From Haladaptatus pallidirubidus (lineage in GTDB: Archaea; Halobacteriota; Halobacteria; Halobacteriales; Haladaptataceae), in NCBI RefSeq assembly GCF_020700235.1, contig NZ_CP085301.1:3038001-3102000 (forward strand): DNA of 64,000 bases, given 5' to 3'. The notes under the pieces are model-generated. The model made no database searches, was not told the DNA's origin, and saw nothing but the letters and a program-made list of their open reading frames with translations. Every line of letters starts with the position of its first letter. Positions within the stretch are counted from its first letter, which is position 1. The translations under genes and the position numbers were made by a program. This document shows positions 25,710-35,750 of this stretch, piece by piece.

Positions 25710-27425
25710 TCACTCTCGTTTCGCACTCGGATTCGTCACCGCGCCGTTCGCCGCCGAACCGAACGATTCTCCGTATTTGGCGAGGACGCCGGAGGTGTAC
25801 GGTGGTTCTTCGGTCTCCCAGTCGTCCAATCGCTCGGCGAGTTCGTCGTCCGAGAGCGCGACGGACAGTTCCCGGTTCGGGATGTCAACCGTCACTTCGT
25901 CGCCGTCTTCAAGCACCGCAATCGGACCGCCGTCGCGGGATTCGGGCGCGACGTGGCCGACCATCGGGCCGCGGGTCGCACCCGAAAACCGCCCGTCGGT
26001 GAGGAGCGCCACGTCGTCCTCGTGGCCCTGTCCGACCACCGCCGCGGTGACACCGAGCATCTCGCGCATGCCGGGGCCACCGCGGGGGCCTTCGTTGCGG
26101 ATGGCGAGCACGTCACCCGATTCGATGTGGCCCTCTTGGACGTACTTCATCGCGTCCTCTTCGTTCTCGAAAACGCGGGCCGGGCCGGTGTGGTGGAAAT
26201 TATCGTCGCCGGTCACCTTCAGCACCGCGCCGTCCGGCGCGAGGTTGCCGGTCAGAATCTTGATCGCACCCTCGTCGTGGAACGGGTCGTCCGCGCGGCG
26301 GATGAACTCCGCGTCTTCGTTCGCCTCTCCCGTCACTCCCAGATAGTCGAGTTCCTCTTCGATGGTTCGCCCCGTCACGGTCATGGCGTCGCCGTGGACG
26401 TATCCCGAATCGAGCAGTCGGCGCAAAACGGTCGGCACACCGCCGATTTCGTGCAGGTCTTGCATCACCCGCGACCCGCCGGGTTGCAGGTTGACGATTT
26501 TCGGCGTCCGGCGCGAAATCTCGTCGAAATCGAGGATTTCGAGGTCGATTCCGGCCTCCGCCGCGAGCGCGAGCAGGTGAAGCACCGCGTTCGTGGAACC
26601 GCCCATCGCCACCTGCACCGCGATGGCGTTCTCGAACGATTTTCGGGAGAGGATGTCCGAGGGCTTCCTGTCGTTTTTCACCGCGTCTAAAACGAGTTCT
26701 CCGGCGCGTTCCGCGACTTCGTACCGTTCGTCGGATTCCGCCGGTGGACTGGCCGAACCGAGCGGCGCCAGTCCGATGGTTTCGCTGATGGAGGCCATCG
26801 TGTTCGCGGTGAACATTCCCCCGCACGACCCCGCGCCGGGGCAGGCGTCGTGTTCGAGTTCGACCAACTCCTCCTCGGTCATGTCGCCGTGGGCCACCGC
26901 GCCGACGCCCTCGAAGACGTTCTGAACGGTCACTTCGCGCCCCTCGTGTTCGCCGGGGAGAATCGACCCGCCGTACAGGAAGACGGTCGGCAGGTCGGTG
27001 CGGACGGCCGCCATCATCATCCCGGGGAGATTTTTGTCGCACCCCGCGACCGTCACGAGGGCGTCCATGCGCTCGCCGAACGCGACGAGTTCGACGCTGT
27101 CGGCGATGACCTCGCGTGAGATGAGACTCGCCTTCATCCCTTCCGTGCCCATCGAAATCGCGTCGGAGATGGTAATGGTGCCGAACTCGATGGGCATCCC
27201 ACCGGCCGAATCGACGCCGTCGATGGCGGCGTCGGCCACGTCGTCCAGATGGACGTTACAGGGCGTGATGTCCGCCGCGGGGTTCGCAACCCCGACCATC
27301 GGAGAGGAGAGGTCGTCATCGTCGAACCCCATCGCCCGGAACATCGCCCGGTGCGGGGCGCGTTCCGGTCCCTCGGTAACTTCCCGACTTCGCAAGCTTT
27401 CGTCCTTCTCGCCGCTGTTGCTCAT
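25710..27425 (-). CDS. ilvD: dihydroxy-acid dehydratase
   Basis: 571 residues. Iron-sulfur cysteines are in [21 protein letters not shown] and [16 protein letters not shown]; further motifs include [10 protein letters not shown] and [10 protein letters not shown]. Converts dihydroxy acids to 2-oxoisovalerate and 2-oxo-3-methylvalerate, completing the pathway of the 11.8-20.4 kb cluster. It is transcribed alone; TCTTTAACC lies about 27 nt before the ATG, so no RNA leader is predicted, unlike ilvB. Confidence 0.94.
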   Translation of the reverse strand: MSNSGEKDESLRSREVTEGPERAPHRAMFRAMGFDDDDLSSPMVGVANPAADITPCNVHLDDVADAAIDGVDSAGGMPIEFGTITISDAISMGTEGMKASLISREVIADSVELVAFGERMDALVTVAGCDKNLPGMMMAAVRTDLPTVFLYGGSILPGEHEGREVTVQNVFEGVGAVAHGDMTEEELVELEHDACPGAGSCGGMFTANTMASISETIGLAPLGSASPPAESDERYEVAERAGELVLDAVKNDRKPSDILSRKSFENAIAVQVAMGGSTNAVLHLLALAAEAGIDLEILDFDEISRRTPKIVNLQPGGSRVMQDLHEIGGVPTVLRRLLDSGYVHGDAMTVTGRTIEEELDYLGVTGEANEDAEFIRRADDPFHDEGAIKILTGNLAPDGAVLKVTGDDNFHHTGPARVFENEEDAMKYVQEGHIESGDVLAIRNEGPRGGPGMREMLGVTAAVVGQGHEDDVALLTDGRFSGATRGPMVGHVAPESRDGGPIAVLEDGDEVTVDIPNRELSVALSDDELAERLDDWETEEPPYTSGVLAKYGESFGSAANGAVTNPSAKRE

Positions 27426-27504
27426 AACTGTGGGTAAGGGTGGCGCGGGGGGTTAAAGACTTGCCAAGCGACAGACCTTGCTGTCGAATCGGTCGGACGG
27501 AAAA

Positions 27505-27827
27505 TCACGTGGCGAACTGCTGTGGACGAGCGAAGCTAGATTGGTGCCGACGCTCGAACTGAACGAATCGTGGACTGACGACCTGCTCGTCGCAGGCGAC
27601 CCGACCCACAGCGGATGCGTGGCCTTGCGGGACGTCACGGTGCGCAGTCAGTTCGCCAGTAAGGGAGTCCCGGTCGATGACGGTGACCGCGTCGAATTCG
27701 TCGGCGAGAATGCGGGCCGTAAACGGTCCTGCCATCCCTGCGCCGATCACCACTGCGTTCCCACCCTGTTTCGACAGTCGGTCACTGTCGTACCGCGAAA
27801 CGGTTGTAAGGTCATAACGACCACACT
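27505..27827 (-). pseudogene. remnant of a FAD-dependent oxidoreductase
   Basis: The reverse strand from about 27827 reads TTVSRYDSDRLSKQGGNAVVIGAG, then MAGPFTARILADEFDAVTV and HRDVPQGHA. This is the N-terminal FAD-binding region of the haloarchaeal halogenase/monooxygenase-like flavoproteins. The expected start codon is replaced (CTT in its place), and after VPQGHA the family similarity stops and the frame ends at 27505. About 100 of an expected 400 or more residues remain. Confidence 0.6.
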
Positions 27828-27888
27828 TCCCACTAGTGAACCTCGCGCAGTGGTATGCTAAATTTTGTCACACAACTCTTCGAATCGG

Positions 27889-28131
27889 CTACTCCAGTTC
27901 GGACAAAATCTCGCCTGTCAGTTCTCGGGCCTGTTCTACGTGTCCATCCGCTTTTTCACTCCCCGTCTCATCGACGTGCGAAAGTAGTTCGTTCGCCTGC
28001 GACACGCGCTTCTCCACGACTGATTCTGGCGCGTTCCTCGCGTCCCCGACGACCGCTTCCGCTTCTCCGAGATATTGGCTCGGTCTGGTCGCCACTGGCA
28101 GGGAGGCAGTCGCTTCGAGGTGGCTGTGCAA
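27889..28131 (-). CDS. small acidic helical protein, start codon uncertain
   Basis: 80 residues from TTG 28131 (HSHLEATASLPVATRPSQYLGEAEAVVGD...). The composition and coding bias look real, and a similar small haloarchaeal protein with HLEATA/LGEAEAV blocks seems familiar. The open frame continues upstream without ATG or GTG straight to the TAG stop of the sulfurtransferase, in the same frame, and reads sensibly (ITDIQQLVVDL). Either TTG is the start or the upstream stop is read through. Function unknown. Confidence 0.6.
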   Translation of the reverse strand: MHSHLEATASLPVATRPSQYLGEAEAVVGDARNAPESVVEKRVSQANELLSHVDETGSEKADGHVEQARELTGEILSELE

Positions 28132-28212
28132 ATCGACGACGAGTTGTTGAATATCGGTGATACTGGCGGTTCGAGGACGACTCCCTTCGGTGTGTCGCTC
28201 CGCTTTTCTCCC

Positions 28213-29100
28213 CTATTCTCCCTCGCCCGTTTCGATGGGCGCGCGAACCAGATTCCCCCACTCCGTCCACGACCCGTCGTAGTTCCGCACGTCGTCGAAT
28301 CCGAGCAGTTCGTAGAGCGCGAACCATTCGATCGAGGAGCGTTCTCCGACCCGGCAGTAGGCGATAACTGATTCCTCGCCGTCAACGTCGTGACCTGCGT
28401 AGAGGTCGCGCAGTTCGTCGGCGGATTTGAATCGACCGTCGTCCGCGAGGACTTGCGCGACCGGGACGTTGCTCGCGCCAGGGATATGCCCCGCGCGCTG
28501 GGCCGTCTCGTTCAACCCTTCCGGGGCGATGATTTCGCCCGTGAACTCCTCCGGCGAGCGAACGTCAACGAGGGGCAGTCCGGACTCGATTGCCTTGTCC
28601 ACGTCGTCCTTGTACGCCCGAATCCCCTCGAACGGACCGCGGGCGTGGTACTCTACCGCCGGATGGTCGGGCTCCTCGTCGGTGAGTTCGTGATCGTTTT
28701 CGACCCAGTAATCCTTCCCGCCGTTCAGCACGCGGGCGTCCTCGTGGCCGTAGTATTTGAACTCCCAGTAGGCGAACAGCGCGAACCAGTTCGGAATCCA
28801 GCCGTCGCCGTAAAACACGACGGTCGAATCCGCGCTGATTCCGGCGTCGCCAACCACGTGCTCGAAATCCTCCTTTTTCAGAATGTCGCGCTCCGTTTCG
28901 TCGGAGAGGTCTTCGTCCCACTGCATCCCGATTGCGCCGGGAATGTGTCCCTCGTCGTATCGCGACGGGAAGTCGCTGTCCGGGGATTCGGGGCTGTTCA
29001 CTTCCACGAGCCGATACTCCGGGTCGTCGCTTTGGAACTCCTCCGCGTGGTCTTCCACCCATTCCGCCGAGACGAGTACGTCGTTTGCGTAGTCTGGCAT
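28213..29100 (-). CDS. thiosulfate/3-mercaptopyruvate sulfurtransferase (tandem rhodanese)
   Basis: 295 residues with two rhodanese domains. The N-terminal, inactive one runs about 1-145 (VLVSAEWVEDH, GHIPGAIGMQWDEDL). The C-terminal one carries the active-site loop CRVGERS (about residue 251) and ends YDGSWTEWGN. Transfers sulfane sulfur from thiosulfate or mercaptopyruvate to cyanide or thiols. Start MPDYANDVLV at 29100. Confidence 0.9.
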   Translation of the reverse strand: MPDYANDVLVSAEWVEDHAEEFQSDDPEYRLVEVNSPESPDSDFPSRYDEGHIPGAIGMQWDEDLSDETERDILKKEDFEHVVGDAGISADSTVVFYGDGWIPNWFALFAYWEFKYYGHEDARVLNGGKDYWVENDHELTDEEPDHPAVEYHARGPFEGIRAYKDDVDKAIESGLPLVDVRSPEEFTGEIIAPEGLNETAQRAGHIPGASNVPVAQVLADDGRFKSADELRDLYAGHDVDGEESVIAYCRVGERSSIEWFALYELLGFDDVRNYDGSWTEWGNLVRAPIETGEGE

Positions 29101-29222
29101 CGAGGGATGGACGACGGTGAGCAGTAAAACGTTCGCGGCCGGTTCGTCGCCGCGCCATCTGAAGTCCGATTTTCTGTCGCGTAACCGGTAGAACTACTTC
29201 GATAACGCGCGTCGATTTGGGT

Positions 29223-29495
29223 ATGGCTCTTGGGACGGTGCGCGAGACGGTGGCAGTCCTCCGCGAATCGCGGGCGGCGATTTGGGAGGGTCGAGCTGCG
29301 ATTCAGGAGGGAAGGTCGGAGCTCGAATTGCGATACAAACGTCGAAAACGACAGGTCGAAAACGTAGAACGGGTCATCGAACTACTCCGGTCGGACGGCC
29401 CGGACACCGACGTTCAGCGTCTTTTCGCCGCGTTTTCCTTCGGTGACGACGCCAACCGTCGGGACGGATACGACACTGGACGAAAGATGCGCTAA
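29223..29495 (+). CDS. small helical hypothetical protein
   Basis: 90 residues from ATG 29223 (a TTG lies two codons upstream). Charged, predicted all-helical, with an internal near-repeat SRAAIWEGRAAIQEGRSELE and a basic run YKRRKRQVE. No cysteine or catalytic motif. Divergent from the sulfurtransferase. Family not recognised. Confidence 0.5.
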   Translation: MALGTVRETVAVLRESRAAIWEGRAAIQEGRSELELRYKRRKRQVENVERVIELLRSDGPDTDVQRLFAAFSFGDDANRRDGYDTGRKMR

Positions 29496-29681
29496 CGCTT
29501 TTCGGTTCTCTCCGCGCCCCCGCCGAACACGTATTGAATACCATCGTAAAACTGGAAATATTGTCAAAGACGTATCTAAAACCCCGGTGAATGGTCGATT
29601 TTCAAAAATTCATTTCAAGATAGGAAATGATATATTCTGACTTAGGAACTAATATCGGCAAATGCCCAATATAATCGGTAT

Positions 29682-29720
29682 GTTTATAAAGAATTCCTCG
29701 TATCTCTTACGTGCAGGAGA
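29682..29720 (+). promoter_or_regulatory. promoter and Shine-Dalgarno of the catalase gene
   Basis: GTTTATAAAG (29682-29691) is a strong TATA-like box. About 30 nt later lies GGAGA (29714-29718), roughly 10 nt before ATG 29729. A short leader with an SD supports ATG 29729 over the in-frame GTG at 29711. Confidence 0.5.
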
Positions 29721-29728
29721 TATTGTTA

Positions 29729-31315
29729 ATGTCCGAGGATACACCGAAGCACGGCATGGGAGACCCCGACTACGAGAACGAAGACGGAGAGAAAAAGACG
29801 CTCACGACGAACTCCGGGGAGCCGGTTCCCGACAACCAGAACTCCCGAAGTGCTGGTCCTGAAGGTCCCCTCCTCATGGAGGACTACCACTACTTTGAAA
29901 AGATGGCGCAGTTCAACCGGGAAGAAATCCCGGAGCGCATCGTCCACGCGAAAGGGGGCGGCGCGTTCGGGACGTTCACCGTCACGAACGACGAAATCAG
30001 CGACTACACGATGGCGGATATGTTCTCCGAGGAAGGCAAGGAAACCGACCTCGTCGTCCGTTTCTCCACGGTCGCCGGTTCGCGCGGTGCGCCCGACACC
30101 GTCCGCGACCCCCGCGGATTTGCGGTGAAGTTCTACACCGAGGAAGGAAACTGGGACATGGTCGGTAACAACACGCCGGTCTTTTTCATCCGCGACCCCT
30201 CGAAGTTCCCCGACTTCATCCACACGCAAAAGGAAGTGCCCGGAAGCGGCCTGAACGACCCGACGCCGCAGTGGGACTTCTGGTCGCTCTCGCCCGAATC
30301 GCTCCACCAGATTACGACGCTGTTCAGCGAGCGCGGCATTCCCGCCTCGTGGCGGCACATGAATGGCTACTCCAGCCACACGCTCTCGCTCTACAACGAC
30401 GAGGGCGAACGCTACTGGGTCAAGTTTCACTTCAAAACCGACCAAGGAATCGAGAATCTCGACCCCGAGAAAGCGAAGGAACTCGCCGGAGAGAATCCAC
30501 ACTACCACCGCGAAGACCTCTGGACGGCCATCGAAGAGGGCAACTACCCGACGTGGACGCTCAAGGTGCAGATTATGCCCGAGGAGGAGGCAGAAGAGTA
30601 CGATATCAACCCGTTCGACCTCACCCGCGTCTGGCCGCACGACGACTACCCGCTCATCGAAGTCGGAACGATGGAACTCAACGAGAACCCGGACAACTTC
30701 TTCCAAGACGTCGAGGAGTCCGCGTTCTCACCAGCACACGTCGTCCCCGGCATCGCCCACAGTCCGGACAAGATGCTGCAGGGTCGCATTCCGTCCTACG
30801 ACGACGCCCACCGCTACCGCCTCGGCGCCAACTTCGAGGACATCCCGGTCAATCAACCGAAGAACGCGGAGAAGGCGAACTACCACCAGAACGGCTTCAT
30901 GCGCTCGGACGGCAACAACGGTGCCGGGCCGAACTACGAGCCGAACAGCTTCGGCGGCCCGGTCGAAAAACCGGAAGTCGAACAGCCGCCGCTGAACATT
31001 TCGGGCGATGCGGACCGCTATGAAATGCAAGAGCGCATCGACAATTACAAGCAACCAGGTGACATGTTCCGCGACGTCATGTCCGAAGAACAGCGCGATC
31101 ACCTGATGGACAATTTCGCGGACAGCATGGAACCCGTGGACGAAACCATCCAGAGGCGTCAACTCGCGCACTTCTACAAGGCCGACCCCGACTGGGGTCG
31201 TGGTGTCGCCGAGCGACTCGATCTGGACATCGAGGACGCCGTCGATGACGAACTCCTCGAAGCCGACGACGACGAAGTCGCGGAAGCGCCCGTCGTCGCC
31301 GAACTGCTGGACTAA
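29729..31315 (+). CDS. monofunctional heme catalase
   Basis: 528 residues starting [11 protein letters not shown]. Catalytic His in [13 protein letters not shown] (about residue 71) and Asn in [21 protein letters not shown]; heme-ligand tyrosine in [18 protein letters not shown] (about 360). An acidic C-terminal extension ends [11 protein letters not shown]. Disproportionates H2O2. Many haloarchaea rely on the bifunctional KatG type, so a KatE/KatA-type enzyme is less usual. The upstream 200 bp are AT-rich. A small hairpin (31340-31355) follows the stop. Confidence 0.92.
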   Translation: MSEDTPKHGMGDPDYENEDGEKKTLTTNSGEPVPDNQNSRSAGPEGPLLMEDYHYFEKMAQFNREEIPERIVHAKGGGAFGTFTVTNDEISDYTMADMFSEEGKETDLVVRFSTVAGSRGAPDTVRDPRGFAVKFYTEEGNWDMVGNNTPVFFIRDPSKFPDFIHTQKEVPGSGLNDPTPQWDFWSLSPESLHQITTLFSERGIPASWRHMNGYSSHTLSLYNDEGERYWVKFHFKTDQGIENLDPEKAKELAGENPHYHREDLWTAIEEGNYPTWTLKVQIMPEEEAEEYDINPFDLTRVWPHDDYPLIEVGTMELNENPDNFFQDVEESAFSPAHVVPGIAHSPDKMLQGRIPSYDDAHRYRLGANFEDIPVNQPKNAEKANYHQNGFMRSDGNNGAGPNYEPNSFGGPVEKPEVEQPPLNISGDADRYEMQERIDNYKQPGDMFRDVMSEEQRDHLMDNFADSMEPVDETIQRRQLAHFYKADPDWGRGVAERLDLDIEDAVDDELLEADDDEVAEAPVVAELLD

Positions 31316-31339
31316 CCCGACGCAAACTCCGCTTTTCTG

Positions 31340-31355
31340 GTTGTGCCGACACAAC
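31340..31355. terminator. small hairpin after catalase
   Basis: GTTGTG-ccga-CACAAC, perfect 6-bp arms, 24 nt after the catalase stop and 67 nt before the next start. Weak 3'-end candidate. Confidence 0.25.
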
Positions 31356-31422
31356 GATCATGGAGTCGCTATTTTTCATCCGAAGGAAAGAATAATATAT
31401 TGACGTTTCGGAGTGTGGTTCG

Positions 31423-33237
31423 ATGACAGACGATTTTTCGCTCGAAGAACTCGCTCGCCTTCCGGAGTTCAATCACCCCGCGGCATCTCCGGATGGCGAA
31501 CAAGTTGCGCTCTACTACGACGGCACCGGCAGAAACGAACTCCACGTTATCGACGTTGAAACCGGCGAGGTGAGACCGGTGAGCGACGGAGAGGTGCCGC
31601 GAAACGCGCGTTGGCCGTTCATGTGGGCACCCGACGGCGAATCGATCTATTTCCACCGCGACGACGCGGGCGACGAACAGAACGACATCTGGGAAATCGA
31701 CCGCAATGGAAACGTTGCTCCCGTCGTTGAGGATTCGGCTCAATGTGTTCTCGCCGACGTTCGCGGAGACGAACTGCTCTACATCAGCAGCGCCGACGGG
31801 CAGATGAACCTCCATCGCTACGACCGAGAAACGGAAACAAGCAAGCGATTAACCAACCATGAACATGCAGTTTGGAACGCCGCGTACAGTTCCAACGGAA
31901 CCCGAATCGCGTACACGACGAACGAATCAGAGAACCAGAACAACGATGACGTGTACGTGGCCGACGCAGATGGGTCTGACGCGCGAAACCTCGAACTCGG
32001 AACCGAGGGAAGCGAAACCAGATTCGTGGATTGGTCGCCCGACGGAACTCGACTGCTCTTCTCGGACAACACCGCGGACAAAACCCAGTGTGGCGTCTAC
32101 GACCTCGAAGCAGACGAAATCGAGTGGTTCGGGAAAAACGAATTCGTCGAAACCCCGGTTGCATTCCGGTCCGACGGAAGCGGCTTTCTCGCACTTCGAA
32201 CGCGGGACGCCGTAATCGTCCCGCTCGTCTACGATGTCGAGGAGGGAAAAGCGACCGAACTCGACCTGCCCGAAGGGGTTGCGTCTTTCCCCGAATACGG
32301 GGATTCAGCCCTGCTCGGCGATGGTCGTCTGCTCATCGAGCAGACGACGCCGACACAACGCCCCGCCCTGCTCGTTCATGACCTCGAATCGAGCACGACA
32401 GAAACGCTCCTCGAACCAGAGTACGGCGATATCGACCCCGATTCGTTTACCGACGCGGAGTACATTTCCTTCGAATCCCATGACGAACTAGAAATCGGCG
32501 GTCTACTGTACGACTCGGGTGAACGACCCTCTCCGGCAGTTGTGGACATTCACGGCGGCCCATCGTCGCATGACCTTCGAGAGTTCGACTACCGCGCACA
32601 GTTCTTCACGAATAAGGGCTACACCGTTCTGCAAATCAATTACCGCGGTTCGATTGGCCGCGGACGCGAGTTCAAAAATAGCCTCATCGGCGACTGGGGT
32701 GGCGCCGAGCAAGCCGACATCGCCGAAGGCGTTCGGTGGCTTGGCGAGAAGGAGTGGATTGACGAAGACCAAACTGTCGCCTACGGTGGATCCTACGGCG
32801 GCTACAGCGCCTACTGGCAAATGGTGCAGTATTCGGAACTGTACACTGCAGGTATCGCGTGGGTTGGTGTAACCGACCTCCACGACATGCACGAAAACAC
32901 GATGCCGCACTTCCAGACCGGCCTGATGGAGAAGTATCTGGGCGACCCCGAGGAGAACCACGACCTGTACCGCGAGCGAAGCCCCATCGAGTACACCGAA
33001 AACCTGAGCGCGCCACTGCTGATGGTGCACGGCGTCAACGACCGTCGGGTGCCCGTCTCACAAGCCCGACTGTTCCGTGACAAGCTCGAAGAAGACGGAT
33101 TCGTGGAGGGCGAGGACGGCGATTTCGAGTACGAAGAACTCGGCGATGAGGGACACGGAAGCACCGATATTGAACAGAAAATTCGCTCTCTCGAACTCGT
33201 GGACGATTTCCTCGAACGGCGAGTTTCGACGGAGTGA
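31423..33237 (+). CDS. S9 family (prolyl oligopeptidase-type) serine peptidase
   Basis: 604 residues. N-terminal beta-propeller (about 10-320, WD40-like DG repeats such as AWNAAYSSNGTRIAYTT), then an alpha/beta-hydrolase domain with nucleophile Ser in YGGSYGGYSAYW (about residue 460), acid residue in GVNDRRVPVSQA and His in GDEGHGS. Cytoplasmic dipeptidyl/acylaminoacyl peptidase type. TATA-like AATAATATATTG lies about 30 nt before ATG 31423. Confidence 0.9.
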   Translation: MTDDFSLEELARLPEFNHPAASPDGEQVALYYDGTGRNELHVIDVETGEVRPVSDGEVPRNARWPFMWAPDGESIYFHRDDAGDEQNDIWEIDRNGNVAPVVEDSAQCVLADVRGDELLYISSADGQMNLHRYDRETETSKRLTNHEHAVWNAAYSSNGTRIAYTTNESENQNNDDVYVADADGSDARNLELGTEGSETRFVDWSPDGTRLLFSDNTADKTQCGVYDLEADEIEWFGKNEFVETPVAFRSDGSGFLALRTRDAVIVPLVYDVEEGKATELDLPEGVASFPEYGDSALLGDGRLLIEQTTPTQRPALLVHDLESSTTETLLEPEYGDIDPDSFTDAEYISFESHDELEIGGLLYDSGERPSPAVVDIHGGPSSHDLREFDYRAQFFTNKGYTVLQINYRGSIGRGREFKNSLIGDWGGAEQADIAEGVRWLGEKEWIDEDQTVAYGGSYGGYSAYWQMVQYSELYTAGIAWVGVTDLHDMHENTMPHFQTGLMEKYLGDPEENHDLYRERSPIEYTENLSAPLLMVHGVNDRRVPVSQARLFRDKLEEDGFVEGEDGDFEYEELGDEGHGSTDIEQKIRSLELVDDFLERRVSTE

Positions 33238-33238
33238 G

Positions 33239-34213
33239 TCAGGGTAGAACCGCCAATCCTCGCGCCGTCTGGCGTTCGAACTCGGCTGGCCACTCTAAGA
33301 CCAGTTCCTCCCACGTCGTCCCTGCGTCCTCGGTTCGGAAGACCCCGCGGTTTGTGACGGCGTACACGTCCGCTGCCGACTCCTCGACGGCGAATACGGC
33401 CCGAGTAACCCCTTCGCCGGTCGGTAGTCCGTCGAGTCGTTCCCACGGTTCGCCGCCCCGTTTCCGGTAGATGTACGATTCGGCGGCGTCGGCGTTGTGC
33501 GCGGTTCGCGGCCCGGTGGCGCTCGAAACGAGAACCGTGTCCGAGTCGTCCGGCGCGGCCGCGACGCTCCAGCAGTAGCGATGGTCGAGTCCGTCTTGGG
33601 GATACTCCCACGCCTCCCCGCCGTCAGTCGACTCCGCGTAACCGTCCCCCGCGGCCGACCAGACGCGGTTCGGCGCGTCGGGGTGGGTTGCGAGCGAGTG
33701 ATTGTCTCTGCGTGAATCCGGAACGCGGTCTTCCCACGTCTCGCCCGCGTCGTGGGTCTGGACGAGCGCGCCCGCTTCGATGCCGACGTAGAGGTGTTCC
33801 GGGTCGTGCGGGTCGGGTTCTATCCAGCGAACGTGGTGGGTGTGCGGACGCGGCGGAAACGACCAGTTGGGTTCGGAGGGAAGGTCGGTTACTCCCTCTC
33901 GTTGCTCCCACGACTCGCCGCCGTCTCGGCTTCGGTACACTCGACTCGGTTCGGTACCGACCCAAACTGTCTCGGGATCGGTCGGGTCGATGGCGAGCGA
34001 CATCACCGATTCTCGAATCGTCTCGCTTCCGACCGAGTGAAACGTTTCTCCCCCGTCGTCGCTTCTGAACAGTCCGGCGTCGAAGGTTCCGCAGAAAATG
34101 CGGTCGGGCGTCGCGGCGACGCACTCCAAGTCGTGGTCGTCCAACCGAATCTCACTCGTTCTATCTTCGTCGGCGACCAGCAGTCCGCCTCGCATCGCGG
34201 CGTACAGTTCCAT
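33239..34213 (-). CDS. BNR/sialidase-like repeat beta-propeller protein
   Basis: 324 residues from MELYAAMRGGLLV. Repeated Asp-box motifs (S-x-D-x-G-x-T/S-W) are visible: FRSDDGGETF, YRSRDGGESWEQ, QTHDAGETWED, ESTDGGEAWEY and FRTEDAGTTWEE. This gives a beta-propeller of the VPS10/BNR type. No signal peptide, so probably cytoplasmic. Enzymatic activity is not implied. Convergent with the S9 peptidase, one base between the stop codons. Confidence 0.82.
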   Translation of the reverse strand: MELYAAMRGGLLVADEDRTSEIRLDDHDLECVAATPDRIFCGTFDAGLFRSDDGGETFHSVGSETIRESVMSLAIDPTDPETVWVGTEPSRVYRSRDGGESWEQREGVTDLPSEPNWSFPPRPHTHHVRWIEPDPHDPEHLYVGIEAGALVQTHDAGETWEDRVPDSRRDNHSLATHPDAPNRVWSAAGDGYAESTDGGEAWEYPQDGLDHRYCWSVAAAPDDSDTVLVSSATGPRTAHNADAAESYIYRKRGGEPWERLDGLPTGEGVTRAVFAVEESAADVYAVTNRGVFRTEDAGTTWEELVLEWPAEFERQTARGLAVLP

Positions 34214-34286
34214 AACTTTGGCTACGTGCTGTAGATGCCTCAATCTATGGTCGGTAATCGCATCGTGGTGTTTCCGCGAATCTCAG

Positions 34287-34700
34287 TTAGCGATTCGCCG
34301 GACTGCGACTCCCGAGTTCGAGACGAATCGACTGGAAGACTGTTAGTAGTCCCAGCAGGGACACGAGAAGTGTCCCCGGTGTCTGCGCGTCGGACCAGTC
34401 CGGCGTCTGTGTGTGGTCGAAGTAGTAGTACGTCTCGTCCTTTTTGACGGCTTCGGGCGGAAGCTGCTCTTTTGACTCGAACGTGTACTCCTTCCCTTCC
34501 ATCGCACCCTGTACGGTCTTCCGGTCGTTCGGCGATAGTTCCGCGAAGTTCTGCCACGGTCGCCCGTCCGGCGACTCCTTGGACTGTCCGATGGATTCGT
34601 AGCGGTAGTCGTAGTCCGCGAAGACGAAGAAGCAAAAGACTCCGGCGACCATGAGGATCAGGCCGGTAAAAAAGAGGGCAAACTGTTTGTTGGAGACCAT
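34287..34700 (-). CDS. conserved haloarchaeal membrane protein of unknown function
   Basis: 137 residues. Hydrophobic helices at about 7-28 and 108-125 enclose an extracytoplasmic-looking domain of about 75 residues with FAELSPNDRKTVQGAMEG and YYYFDHTQTPDW. The region before the second helix resembles a family repeated in haloarchaea, but I cannot name it securely. Confidence 0.65.
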   Translation of the reverse strand: MVSNKQFALFFTGLILMVAGVFCFFVFADYDYRYESIGQSKESPDGRPWQNFAELSPNDRKTVQGAMEGKEYTFESKEQLPPEAVKKDETYYYFDHTQTPDWSDAQTPGTLLVSLLGLLTVFQSIRLELGSRSPANR

Positions 34701-34822
34701 ATTTGACGGTTCTCGGTTGACGGTATATGTCTTCTGTTCATAAATTTAATTACACGATGAAAATATGATGTGGTACATTTCTCCCGGTTATTCTCATGAG
34801 ATCACAGTTTTGAACTCTATTT

Positions 34823-35020
34823 CTACATTTCCTCCTGTTTCACCTTCCCTTCGTTTCGCGTGATATATCCCGCGACGCGGTTGCGAACGTCCTTCGACGT
34901 GATATTCGTCAGTTTCGAGACGCTCTTTTTGTTCCGGTCGAAATCGTCGGTAAACGCCTCGGGGTACCGCTCTAACAACATGTCTCCTACTTTCTTCACG
35001 TAGGCTGGTCGGACTGGCAT
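34823..35020 (-). CDS. rps17e: 30S ribosomal protein S17e
   Basis: 65 residues from MPVRPAYVKKVGDMLLE, with KLTNITSKDVRNRVAGYITR. This is the complete archaeal/eukaryotic S17e, one of the small basic proteins of the 30S subunit. Upstream codons MSPFS are in frame but not part of the family; ATG 35020 is preferred. Confidence 0.93.
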   Translation of the reverse strand: MPVRPAYVKKVGDMLLERYPEAFTDDFDRNKKSVSKLTNITSKDVRNRVAGYITRNEGKVKQEEM

Positions 35021-35081
35021 CGAAAACGGACTCAACGCTGTGAAACAAAAGGATTTGGGTCGGTTCGGCGTTGAAACTTTA

Positions 35082-35615
35082 CTACTGTGTCACTTTTTCG
35101 CTGAACTGCTCGCGAACTTTCTTTATTTTCGGCCCGGCGTTTATCGTGCAGTAGGCGTCGTTGGGGTTCTTCTCGAAGTAGTCCTGATGGTACGCTTCGG
35201 CCTCGTAGAACGTCTCCAGCGGTTCGACCTCCGTGACGATTGGGTCGTCGTACGCGTCGGCGGATTCGAGCTGGTCGATGAACGTCTCAACGATTTCTTT
35301 CTGCTCGTCATCGTGGTAGTAGACGGCGGAACGATACTGCGTTCCTACGTCCGGTCCCTGCTTGTTGAGCGTCGTCGGGTTGTGGACGGTGAAGAACACT
35401 TCGAGCAGGTCGTCGTAGCGTATCGCCGCCGGGTCGTATTCGACCTGAATAACTTCTGCGTGTCCCGTCTCGCCCGAACAGACTTCCTCGTAGGTCGGAT
35501 TTTCGACCGACCCGCCAGCGTACCCCGACGTGACCGATTTCACTCCGTCCAGTTCCTTGAACGCGGCTTCGGTGCACCAGAAACAACCGCCCGCGAGCGT
35601 CGCTTTTTCAGTCAT
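35082..35615 (-). CDS. msrA: peptide-methionine (S)-S-oxide reductase
   Basis: 177 residues. Catalytic GCFWC (residues 10-14) with KSVTSGYAGG, the GHAEVIQVEYDP block and HNPTTLNKQGPDVGTQYRSAVYY. Repairs oxidised methionine in proteins. Full length, cytoplasmic, convergent with nothing nearby. Confidence 0.95.
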   Translation of the reverse strand: MTEKATLAGGCFWCTEAAFKELDGVKSVTSGYAGGSVENPTYEEVCSGETGHAEVIQVEYDPAAIRYDDLLEVFFTVHNPTTLNKQGPDVGTQYRSAVYYHDDEQKEIVETFIDQLESADAYDDPIVTEVEPLETFYEAEAYHQDYFEKNPNDAYCTINAGPKIKKVREQFSEKVTQ

Positions 35616-35750
35616 ATCGATACCTTGGCGTCCGAGCTGTTAAGGCTCTCCGGTGGCGGCCAGTTCTGTGACCTCCCAAAGGCGACAGAACTGGATATCC
35701 CCTCGTCTACCTCCCGTTTGAACGAAATGAACGGTGTATCGATCGGTTCG

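Noticed and set aside
27453..27638. A 61-codon reverse ORF as the shifted continuation of the FAD oxidoreductase
   Set aside because: HPLWVGSPATS has weak resemblance to the expected region, but similarity fades at once; not enough to extend the pseudogene.
34794..35048. An 84-codon reverse ORF overlapping rps17e in another frame
   Set aside because: Shadow of the S17e gene; no independent support.
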